NCBI GenBank assembly: GCA_020634245.1
Contig: JACKCC010000006.1
Coordinates: 620,001-684,000 of the forward strand
DNA: 64,000 nucleotides
Direction: 5' to 3'
From: Ardenticatenaceae bacterium
Lineage (GTDB): Bacteria > Chloroflexota > Anaerolineae > Promineifilales > Promineifilaceae
This document shows positions 16,929 to 24,252 of the stretch, piece after piece. The notes below the pieces were generated by a model. That model was given only the letters and a program-made list of their open reading frames with translations. It did no database searches and was not told where the DNA came from. How positions within the stretch are numbered: position 1 is the first letter of the stretch; each line of letters begins with the position of its first letter. The translations under genes were made by a program, and so were the position numbers.

Positions 16929-17891
16929 TCACTCCTTCTCCGGCATGATAGGCATGGGTAGTTCGCCCTTGGCTGGTTTCTTTTTCTTCGGCGCAGGCGG
17001 TGGTTCTACACCAATTTTGGCCAGTGCCGGAGCGGCATCAATGATTTCCTTGCCGAAGCCAAGTTCGCTGGCTGATAAGCCCAAAGCCAATCCTATCAAC
17101 TGGGTAAAGTACAGAATGGGAATATTGTAATTGGTGCCTAAAACCCGGTTGACATCTTTTTGGTAGGCATCCAGATTTAGCTGGCACATGGGACAAATAG
17201 TGACGATGACGTCGGCTTCGTAATCGGCTGCATTTTTCAGCAGGTTGTTGATCATATTCAACGCAATGGCATCGCTGATTTGGGTCATGTGACCGCCGCA
17301 GCAGTGGGCTTTCATGGGAAAGTCAACGACTGTCGCGCCTAAAGCACGAGTCAGTTTATCCAGGCTGGTTGGGTATTCAGGATCATCAAACTTGTCCAAA
17401 AAACCGGGCCGAACGATGAGGCAGCCATAATAAGGCGCGACACGCAAACCATAAAGTGGCTTTTTTACTTTTTCTTTGATGGCGTCATAACCCACATCAT
17501 TGACAACTACGTCTAGTAAATGACGGGTGTGAACCGTGCCTGGAGTGTAGTGCAGGCCGCCAGCATCTAAAGCTTTGTTGACTTTGCTGGCCAGGCTGGG
17601 AGAAGCAGTTAGGTAAGCATCACACTTGCTCAAGTTGAGGAAGCAGGCACTGCAAGGGGCAACCATGTTTTCGCCGTTGGTTAACTGCTGCTCGGCCAGA
17701 GCCAGGTTGCGAGCGGTAAGGGCGTAGGCTTGCATTTTGTCGACAGCAATGAATTCGACTGCGCCGCAGCAGTTCCAATCGTCAACTTCCTGGTATTCCA
17801 TGCCTAATGGGGCGGCGATGGCCATTGTTGACTCATTGTAGGCGGCGGCATTCCTTTCCAGAGAGCATCCGGGATAGTAGATATATTTCAT
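16929..17891 (-). CDS. hdrB: Heterodisulfide reductase subunit B (HdrB)
   Basis: Carries the two CCG domains that hold the non-cubane 4Fe-4S clusters at which the disulfide is reduced. YYPGCSLERNA, DDWNCCGAVEF, APCSACFLNL form the first CCG motif and PYYGCLIVRP, KAHCCGGHM, TICPMCQLNLDAYQ the second, so both sites look complete. 320 residues; the lysine/proline-rich C-terminal tail (APKKKKPAKGEL) is an addition to the methanogen form. Bacteria lack CoM-S-S-CoB, so the natural substrate is unknown. Confidence 0.94.
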   Translation of the reverse strand: MKYIYYPGCSLERNAAAYNESTMAIAAPLGMEYQEVDDWNCCGAVEFIAVDKMQAYALTARNLALAEQQLTNGENMVAPCSACFLNLSKCDAYLTASPSLASKVNKALDAGGLHYTPGTVHTRHLLDVVVNDVGYDAIKEKVKKPLYGLRVAPYYGCLIVRPGFLDKFDDPEYPTSLDKLTRALGATVVDFPMKAHCCGGHMTQISDAIALNMINNLLKNAADYEADVIVTICPMCQLNLDAYQKDVNRVLGTNYNIPILYFTQLIGLALGLSASELGFGKEIIDAAPALAKIGVEPPPAPKKKKPAKGELPMPIMPEKE

Positions 17892-18523
17892 TTGATGCCT
17901 CCTTGCTCACGTTCAAGGCGACCAATTTCTTCAGCTTTGGCCAGAATGGTTTGGAGCTGATCGAGATTTTTGATGCGCCGTGGGGTCAGATCCATGCGGC
18001 CACGGCGCAGCATGTCCAGTCCCATGCCGGTGGCCATTTTGACGGCTCCGAGGGGATGATGGCGCAGGTGGTAGCGGGTGGCAAGACCTAGTTCGAAGGA
18101 ACGGCCGTATTTCAACACCGCATCCACAAAGAACTCAGAGAAATCGGGGGCATCGCTGGCACTTGATTCGCGGTAATACCCTTCTCGAATTGCTTTGCGC
18201 TTGAGGGTGTACATCAGGTCAGTGATGTGAACCTCCTGCGGACAGCGAGACATGCAGTAGTAGCATGACACGCAGTACCAGAACGTGTTGGCTTTTAACA
18301 CCTCTTCGCGCATATTGGCCTCGATCATGGCAAAAATCCGCCTGGGACTGTATTCCATGTCTGGGCCAGACGGACATGACCCCCCGCATGTCCCACATTG
18401 AATGCACATCTCAAAGCGAGGGTCACTACCAGGCGTGTCTTCAATTACTTCTTGCAGGAATGTTCGTTTGGGCACGGTGGCAGCAGTAGGGGATGCCTCA
18501 TTGAGTAGAGCTTCTACGGTCAA
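17888..18523 (-). CDS. hdrC: Heterodisulfide reductase subunit C (HdrC)
   Basis: Two-cluster ferredoxin-like subunit that carries electrons from HdrA to HdrB. CIQCGTCGGSCPSG and CVSCYYCMSRCPQE are two complete 4Fe-4S motifs. 211 residues. It is the first gene of the operon; it overlaps hdrB by 4 bases. AGGAGGTG stands a few bases before the start, which appears to be TTG at 18523 (reading LTVEAL), an unusual but well-supported start. Upstream lie an attenuator-like hairpin and a perfect TTGTGA-N6-TCACAA site. Confidence 0.93.
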   Translation of the reverse strand: MTVEALLNEASPTAATVPKRTFLQEVIEDTPGSDPRFEMCIQCGTCGGSCPSGPDMEYSPRRIFAMIEANMREEVLKANTFWYCVSCYYCMSRCPQEVHITDLMYTLKRKAIREGYYRESSASDAPDFSEFFVDAVLKYGRSFELGLATRYHLRHHPLGAVKMATGMGLDMLRRGRMDLTPRRIKNLDQLQTILAKAEEIGRLEREQGGIK

Positions 18524-18594
18524 ATTTCACCTCCTGGCTATTTGCCGACTAATTGAGCCGGATATTTGTGGCTTGAATGTTGGGTGTAATAAAC

Positions 18595-18628
18595 AAAAAC
18601 AACCCTCCTTAGCGGAAAGGTCGTTTTG
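18595..18628 (-). terminator. Hairpin plus T tract in the hdrC leader, candidate attenuator
   Basis: Read on the minus strand, AAAACGACCTTTCC pairs with GGAGGGTTGTTTT (two G-U pairs, one bulge), followed by TTTTTGTTTATT. It lies between the Rex/CRP-type operator and hdrC, about 70 bases before the start codon and after any transcript start near the operator, so it would stop transcription before the operon unless relieved. Confidence 0.5.
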
Positions 18629-18764
18629 CCAGCTCATCAAATGATTTGAGACAACTCTAAAAGCCCCTTGAAGGACGTTGCTGTATTCATGCTTGGTGGC
18701 TCGTCCGTACTATGTAGGCTGAAATGAGGGTGCGTTGTTCGTGGATAAAATAGTGAAATGCGCC

Positions 18765-18782
18765 TTGTGAATAAATTCACAA
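18765..18782. promoter_or_regulatory. Perfect Rex- or CRP/FNR-type operator upstream of the hdr-mvh operon
   Basis: TTGTGAATAAATTCACAA is a perfect inverted repeat (TTGTGA-N6-TCACAA). It is the published Rex consensus form, and its inner TGTGA-N6-TCACA also fits CRP. Rex responds to NADH/NAD and governs fermentative and hydrogen genes in many bacteria, which suits this operon. It lies 242 bases before hdrC and 190 before the divergent nitrilase gene, so it could control either. Confidence 0.6.
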
Positions 18783-18938
18783 ACTCTTTTCTTAACTTAT
18801 ACTAATCTGTAGTATTAAACTATGTTAGTGACGAATGTCATAGAGAGAGGGTGAAAGATGTCACTGGCCAAAAATGGGGGGCTGATTTTGGTGGAACGGT
18901 TTTCTGTTTTGTGATGTGATAGTTGGCTGTTTAGCGAG

Positions 18939-18944
18939 TATAAT
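18939..18944 (+). promoter_or_regulatory. -10 box for the nitrilase-family gene
   Basis: TATAAT 28 bases before the ATG at 18972; GCAAGGAAAG supplies a Shine-Dalgarno. No convincing -35 box is visible at 17 bases. Confidence 0.4.
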
Positions 18945-18971
18945 GGCGATGGATGTCTGCAAGGAAAGATT

Positions 18972-19766
18972 ATGGCACAATTGGTGATTTCGTTGGGACA
19001 AATGGATGTGGTGCTGGGCAAGCCGGAAGTAAATCTGGCCCAAGTCCAAAGGCTGGCGGCTGAGGCCTCCCGGCAGGGGGCTGATGTTTTGGTTTTGCCG
19101 GAATTGTGGTCCACGGGTTATGATTTAGATCGCGCATCTGATTATGCTACGGCCGTTACGGATGGCATTTTTGCAGAGATGGCCAATTTGGCCAAAGCAT
19201 ATGGCATTCATCTTGTCGGGTCATGTTTGTCGCTGTTGGGAGAAGGGGAGTACGGGAATACGGCCGTTCTTTTGGATCCGGATGGGGAATTGATGGGAGC
19301 TTACAGTAAAGTCCACCTGTTTCAACTGATGGATGAGCATAAATATTTAACACCGGGCAACTGCCGTTCTCTGGTTTCTGCACCCTGGGGGAAAAGCGGA
19401 CTGGCTATTTGTTATGATTTGCGTTTTCCTGAACTGTTTCGGGCTTATGCCCTGGACGGGGCAAATATTGTCTTTTTACCGGCCGAGTGGCCTTATCCAC
19501 GGCTGGCCCACTGGCAAACTCTGCTGCGGGCGCGGGCGATTGAAAATCAAATGGTTGTTGTGGCCTGCAACCGGGTGGGCACGACGGACGGCACGTCGTT
19601 TTTTGGGCATTCGTGCATCATTGATCCATGGGGAGAAATTGTGGTTGAGGCGGGTGATACGCCAGCTTTGTTGACTGTTGCTGTCGATCTGGCCAAAGTG
19701 GCGGAAATCCGTGCGCAAATTCCTGTATTTGCCGATCGAAATCCTGCTGTTTACGTAAGCGAATAA
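18972..19766 (+). CDS. Carbon-nitrogen hydrolase (nitrilase superfamily, omega-amidase-like)
   Basis: Amidase of the nitrilase superfamily. The catalytic triad is in place: Glu44 (VLPELW), Lys113 (YSKVHL) and Cys147 (AICYDLRFPEL). The RFPELFRAYALDGANIVFLPAEWP and RARAIENQMVVVACNRVG segments are those of the NIT2/omega-amidase and related branch 10-type proteins, so deamidation of ketoglutaramate-like compounds is plausible but not proven. 264 residues, family length. Monocistronic, divergent from the hdr operon; the next gene begins 83 bases on. Confidence 0.9.
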   Translation: MAQLVISLGQMDVVLGKPEVNLAQVQRLAAEASRQGADVLVLPELWSTGYDLDRASDYATAVTDGIFAEMANLAKAYGIHLVGSCLSLLGEGEYGNTAVLLDPDGELMGAYSKVHLFQLMDEHKYLTPGNCRSLVSAPWGKSGLAICYDLRFPELFRAYALDGANIVFLPAEWPYPRLAHWQTLLRARAIENQMVVVACNRVGTTDGTSFFGHSCIIDPWGEIVVEAGDTPALLTVAVDLAKVAEIRAQIPVFADRNPAVYVSE

Positions 19767-19849
19767 TCAAGTTACTACGGTTATTGTAAGATTGCAGCGC
19801 ATATTTTACTGTTTACAACGTCGTTTGTTACGTTTCAGGAGTTTAGGGT

Positions 19850-22800
19850 TTGTCTATTCCTTTAGGAAGAAACGAGTCTGATGCCGATTATCAACCAGCA
19901 CCGCCTGAGTCTTTATCTGAATGGCGGGAGTGGGTTCTGGACGGCATCTTACGGGTGACGTTTGTACTTTGGGCGGTGGCGTTGACGGCTGGCGTTTTTA
20001 GTGTGATGCGTGCCCATACGTGGCAGGAACGGCCGTTAACAACCTTGATTCTTGTGGGCAGCTACGTGTTAACGGCCGTGGCGATGGGCATTGTCACCTT
20101 TCGGCGGGCGTACAGCTTTAAGCTGCGGTCGAGCGTTATTTTGGCGACGGTTTATGCTTTGGGGGCTGTGGGTATTGTACGAGCGGGGTATGCGGGTGAC
20201 GGCCGTCTCTTTTTGTTTGCTTTCATTGCCATGACGGCTATTTTTTACGATTTGCAGCGCAGTTTGTTTGCCCTTTTCCTGAGCATCGCAACTATTGTGA
20301 CTGCTGCCTGGTTGTGGACAGCCGGGATTATCGTTCCCGCAGCCATCGTGCCGACTCAATGGACGGAGCCTCGTACCTGGGTAACCGGCGGTGTTGTCTT
20401 TTTGTTGCTAAGTGTGGCTATGCTGCTAACCGTTACCTTTTTAATCCGCAGTCTGGATCGCAGCATAAGTGATTCCCGCCAGGAACGTAATTTTATCTCG
20501 GCGATTTTGGAAACGTCGGGAGCGATGGTGGTTTTATTTGGGCTGGACGGCCGTATCGTACGGTTTAATCGAGCGTGCGAACAGGTAACCGGCTTCACAT
20601 TTGAAGAAGTGCGAGACAAATTTGTTTGGGATTTGTTTTTAACACCAGGCGGTGTGGAACTCACCAAAACAGTTTTCCAGCAGGTGCAAAAGGGAGCCGA
20701 ACCCAGCACATATGAAAGTTACTGGCTGACCAAATCGCGCGAACGACGGCTAATTGCCTGGTCAACGACGGTTTTGCGGGGCCAAACTGGTGAGATCGAG
20801 TATATTGTCAGTACTGGTATTGACATAACAGTTCATCAGGAGGCCGAAGCGGAACGAGAACGGCTGCTGTCTGCGGAACATGAACAGCGGCTGCTGGCCG
20901 AAACATTGGCCGAAATCACCTTGTCTTTGACTTCACAAACCAGCCCAACGGCCGTTCTTGATGAAATTTTGCAGCGTGCCCGGCGGGTCGTTCCCTTCAA
21001 AACGGCCAACATCCTTTTGTTGGATGGTGACACGCTGCGTTCGGCCCGCTGGCAGGGCTACGGCATTTTTGGCGGCGAAGAGGCTATCGCCAACTTTTTG
21101 CAGCCACTGTATGCCCTTCCTTTGGAAGAGCGGAGCGTGGAGTCCCGACAGCCCCTGGTCATCCATGATACGCGCCAGGAATCGCAGTGGTTGGCTTTGG
21201 AAGGAATGGGTTGGGTGCGTTCGCAGTTAATCATGCCGATTGTGCAGCAGGATCGGGTATTGGGCTTGCTGCGTTTGGACGGCAATACGCCGGGCGAATT
21301 TTCGACGGAGAGTGCTGAACGGCTAAAGCCATTGGTGAATGCGGCGTCTATTGCTTTGGAACGGGCGCGGCTGCTTCAGGAGACGATGCGGCAGGCACAG
21401 CGGGTGCAGCAAATTTTGGACAGCGCGCAAGATGGCATTGTGCTGCTGGATGGCAATTATCGAGTGGAGCTGGCCAATCCGGCGGCGCAAGAGTATTTGG
21501 CCGTGTTGACGGAAGGGCTGAACGGTCACCCGGTGACGAAGCTGGCCGGTCAGCCATTGGCTAAGTTGATTGAGCCGCCGCCGGAGGGGATGTCAGGGCA
21601 TGAGTTGACGGTGGGGAAGGAGCGACGTATTTTTGAAACGGCCGTTCACCCCCTTCAAACAGGTAAAGAATCTGGCGGCTGGGTGCTGGTGCTGCGCGAA
21701 ATTACCGAAGCGCGTAAACAGCAGCAGTACGTTCAGGCACAGGAACGTTTGGCGATGGTTGGCCAGTTGGCGGCGGGTATTGCCCACGATTTTAACAATA
21801 TCATGACCGTCATCATTTTATATGCCCAAATGCTGTTGAAACTGCCCCAATTTGCATCCGGTGACGATCAACGCATGGCGACTCTGTTTCGCCAGGCCAA
21901 ATTGGCAGCCAATTTAATCTCCCAAATTTTGGATTTCAGCCGCCAATCAGTGATGGAACGCCGCCCCGTTAATCTGGTTTACTTCCTCAAAGAACTGCTC
22001 AAAATGCTTAAACGGACGCTGCCAGAAAACATCCGGCTGGACCTCGTTTTTGAAGGGGATGAGTATGGCGTTTTGGTCGATCTGACCCGTTTGCAGCAAG
22101 CCGTGATGAATCTGGCCGTCAATGCGCGTGATGCCATGCCTGATGGCGGGACGTTGACTATGGAGTTAAGCCATATGTCGTTGGCTGAGGACGACAAGCT
22201 GCCGCTGCCGGATATGGTTGCAGGCGAATGGGTAATGTTGGCTGTTTCAGATACAGGAACCGGCATTAAAGCGGAAGATTTGAATCGTGTATTTGAGCCA
22301 TTTTTTACGACGAAGGAGCCGGGGAAGGGAACAGGGCTGGGATTGGCCCAGGTATTCGGTATTATCAAACAACATGGCGGTTCCATAGATTTAACCAGTG
22401 TTGAAGGGGAGGGAACGACGTTCAGGATTTACCTGCCTTACCACAAGCTGGAAGATACGTTGGAACCGGCGTTGGAACATGAAGTCGTCACCGAAGGTGG
22501 CGGCGAAACAATCCTGGTGGTTGAAGATGATGAGAATACGCTGGAAGCCGTGTGCGAAATTTTGAAGACGTTGAATTATCATGCGCTGCCGGCTTCTAAC
22601 GGGGCACAGGCGCTGGAAATATTTGAATGGCGGCACGATGAAATTGAGCTGGTTATCAGCGATATGGTCATGCCGACGATGAGCGGCTCTAAATTGTATA
22701 CCAAGCTACGCGAATTGAAGCCCGATATTAAAATGGTGATTATTACCGGCTACCCGTTTGGAGAGGAAGATCGGGAATTGTTAAGCCAGGGGATTGTGGC

Positions 22801-22873
22801 CTGGATTCAGAAGCCGTTTGTAATGGAGCAGATTGCGTCGGCGATTCGGGATGCGTTAACCCCATTAAATTAG
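19850..22873 (+). CDS. Hybrid sensor histidine kinase (TM-PAS-GAF-PAS-HisKA-HATPase-REC)
   Basis: 1007 residues. About six N-terminal membrane helices (35-200), a PAS domain (about 215-335, ETSGAMVVLFGLDGRIVRFNRACEQ), a GAF domain (about 350-505), a second PAS (510-620), a HisKA box with phospho-acceptor His646 (GIAHDFNNIM), an HATPase_c domain (NLAVNARDAMPDGG, DTGTGI, GKGTGLGLAQVFGI) and a C-terminal receiver with phospho-acceptor Asp938 (ISDMVMP). AHDFNNI is typical of NtrB-like hybrid kinases without a separate dimerisation partner. The start is TTG after CAGGAG. No dedicated output protein is adjacent; the signal is unknown. Confidence 0.92.
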   Translation: MSIPLGRNESDADYQPAPPESLSEWREWVLDGILRVTFVLWAVALTAGVFSVMRAHTWQERPLTTLILVGSYVLTAVAMGIVTFRRAYSFKLRSSVILATVYALGAVGIVRAGYAGDGRLFLFAFIAMTAIFYDLQRSLFALFLSIATIVTAAWLWTAGIIVPAAIVPTQWTEPRTWVTGGVVFLLLSVAMLLTVTFLIRSLDRSISDSRQERNFISAILETSGAMVVLFGLDGRIVRFNRACEQVTGFTFEEVRDKFVWDLFLTPGGVELTKTVFQQVQKGAEPSTYESYWLTKSRERRLIAWSTTVLRGQTGEIEYIVSTGIDITVHQEAEAERERLLSAEHEQRLLAETLAEITLSLTSQTSPTAVLDEILQRARRVVPFKTANILLLDGDTLRSARWQGYGIFGGEEAIANFLQPLYALPLEERSVESRQPLVIHDTRQESQWLALEGMGWVRSQLIMPIVQQDRVLGLLRLDGNTPGEFSTESAERLKPLVNAASIALERARLLQETMRQAQRVQQILDSAQDGIVLLDGNYRVELANPAAQEYLAVLTEGLNGHPVTKLAGQPLAKLIEPPPEGMSGHELTVGKERRIFETAVHPLQTGKESGGWVLVLREITEARKQQQYVQAQERLAMVGQLAAGIAHDFNNIMTVIILYAQMLLKLPQFASGDDQRMATLFRQAKLAANLISQILDFSRQSVMERRPVNLVYFLKELLKMLKRTLPENIRLDLVFEGDEYGVLVDLTRLQQAVMNLAVNARDAMPDGGTLTMELSHMSLAEDDKLPLPDMVAGEWVMLAVSDTGTGIKAEDLNRVFEPFFTTKEPGKGTGLGLAQVFGIIKQHGGSIDLTSVEGEGTTFRIYLPYHKLEDTLEPALEHEVVTEGGGETILVVEDDENTLEAVCEILKTLNYHALPASNGAQALEIFEWRHDEIELVISDMVMPTMSGSKLYTKLRELKPDIKMVIITGYPFGEEDRELLSQGIVAWIQKPFVMEQIASAIRDALTPLN

Positions 22874-23868
22874 TTCCAGGCTAGATGGCTTCGGGTCTGC
22901 CAATAGGTTTGTGGGGATTCCAGGAGAGGGCGGAGGGATACGGCCGTTTCCTCATCCCATTTCACATTAACAGCCAAAACATTCGATTGCAGCTGCTCAA
23001 CGGTAGACGCACCACTGAGGACGACATCAACCCAGGGCTGGGCCAGAACAGCGGCTAAAGCCAGGGCGTCGACGGTGATGTTGTGGTGGGCGGCTGTTTC
23101 TTGGAGAATGGCCATCTTTTCTTGGAAGGCCGGAGATTGATTGCGCGGGGTTAAACGGCCGTTAGCCACTGCCTCTTTAATAATCACACCCATTCCAGCT
23201 TCATGGGCTTCTTGCAGCGCTTCGCCGGCCGATTGCTCCAGCAGGTTCCAGGTAGCTTGAACTGCGTTGAAGAGGGGACGGCCGTTTACCCGAACCGCCA
23301 TTGCCCGCCGCAGCGTCTCGGCCTGATTGGCCCCACTTAACGACAGTCCAATGAGTAAGCCGCCTTCACGCAGGCGGGCCAGTTCCTTTAGCACATCGCT
23401 GTTTTCCAGTACACCACTGTCCAGCGTAGCCGAATGAATCTGGTACAGGTTCAAATAGCTGCCCAACAAAGTCTGGCTCTCTTTAATCTGGCGCTGCAAA
23501 ACTGGCAGGGAATGTTCTTTAACTTCATGTTTTTCCACTTCAATTTTCCAGCCGGCGGTGTAGGTGTAGCCCCATTTGGAACCAACGGCGACAGAGCTTG
23601 GTGAAATTTCTCGTGCGGTCAACCAGGAACCGAGGAATACTTCGGCACGGCCGTATGATCGGGCGGCGTCAAAATAGCGGATACCAGCGGTCCAGGCGGC
23701 ATCGAGGACGTCATGGGCATGGTTTTGCATGGCTTGAACGTCATAGTTTTGCTGCAAGTCTTGCGCGTGGCCTAAATTGATATAGCCAGGGCGGCCCAAT
23801 GCGGCCAATCCCAGGCCCACTCGTGTAATGTTAAGACTGCTGCTGCCTAAAGTTTGCTTTTCCATCAT
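22870..23868 (-). CDS. Aldo/keto reductase family oxidoreductase
   Basis: (alpha/beta)8 NADPH-dependent reductase. Visible: LGLGLAALG at the N-terminus, WTAGIRYFDAARSYGRAE with the catalytic Asp and Tyr, VGSKWGY with the catalytic Lys, and YQIHSATLDSG with the active-site His. The C-terminal cofactor-binding loop is less regular than in classic AKRs (ALAAVLAQPWVDVVLSGAS). 332 residues. The substrate cannot be assigned. It converges on the kinase gene with a 4-base overlap of stops. A 17-bp palindrome (23880-23896) precedes its start and may be an operator. Confidence 0.88.
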   Translation of the reverse strand: MMEKQTLGSSSLNITRVGLGLAALGRPGYINLGHAQDLQQNYDVQAMQNHAHDVLDAAWTAGIRYFDAARSYGRAEVFLGSWLTAREISPSSVAVGSKWGYTYTAGWKIEVEKHEVKEHSLPVLQRQIKESQTLLGSYLNLYQIHSATLDSGVLENSDVLKELARLREGGLLIGLSLSGANQAETLRRAMAVRVNGRPLFNAVQATWNLLEQSAGEALQEAHEAGMGVIIKEAVANGRLTPRNQSPAFQEKMAILQETAAHHNITVDALALAAVLAQPWVDVVLSGASTVEQLQSNVLAVNVKWDEETAVSLRPLLESPQTYWQTRSHLAWN

Positions 23869-24252
23869 CTTCCCTTCTTACTGTTTCCAAAACAGTCATT
23901 ACAATTTTACAGCCGACATCGTCACGGTATTTTATATGCACAGTTGATGTTCAGGCCAGTTAATCGAAGATTAGAGATGGCCTTCATGCGGTTTAGAAAA
24001 CGGCCGTGACCGGCAAAATTGAGTGACTTGGCTGCCGGATAGGTTGTCTAATCCGCAAGATATAGTTCGGCACACGGTTCTCTATCAATTGCCGGCAAAA
24101 ACCATGACTGTTTTCCCTGAAAATTAACAAGGCAAAGGTTTACTTGCATCATGGTTCCGATTACAATGTATGTCACAAGAGTCCCAGAGCAGCACCGTTC
24201 CAATCGGAACAAAAAAGAATGCCAGAGCAAAAAGCGTGACTCGAGGCGATAA
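23869..24252. other. Divergent intergenic region, aldo/keto reductase versus FHA kinase
   Basis: 384 bases without a convincing gene. Besides the palindrome at its left end it contains one octamer (24000), an inverted pair CCGGCA/TGCCGG near 24015-24042, and GTTCCAATCGGAAC near 24200, which may be an operator for the kinase gene. No clear promoter could be fixed. Confidence 0.4.
23880..23896. promoter_or_regulatory. 17-bp palindrome just upstream of the aldo/keto reductase gene
   Basis: ACTGTTT CCA AAACAGT, a perfect 7-bp inverted repeat 12 bases before the start codon (minus strand). It could be a repressor operator, or a hairpin in the leader masking the ribosome binding site. Confidence 0.4.

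Larger units (their letters stand above)
18524..18971. other. Divergent regulatory region between hdrC and the nitrilase gene
   Basis: 448 bases without a protein gene. It holds the hdrC ribosome binding site, the leader hairpin (18595-18628), the TTGTGA-N6-TCACAA operator (18765-18782) and a TATAAT at 18939-18944 for the plus-strand gene. Between hairpin and operator the minus-strand RNA could also pair GGACG with CGTCC and form a small CTCAAAT/ATTTGAG hairpin, so a structured leader is possible. Confidence 0.5.
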
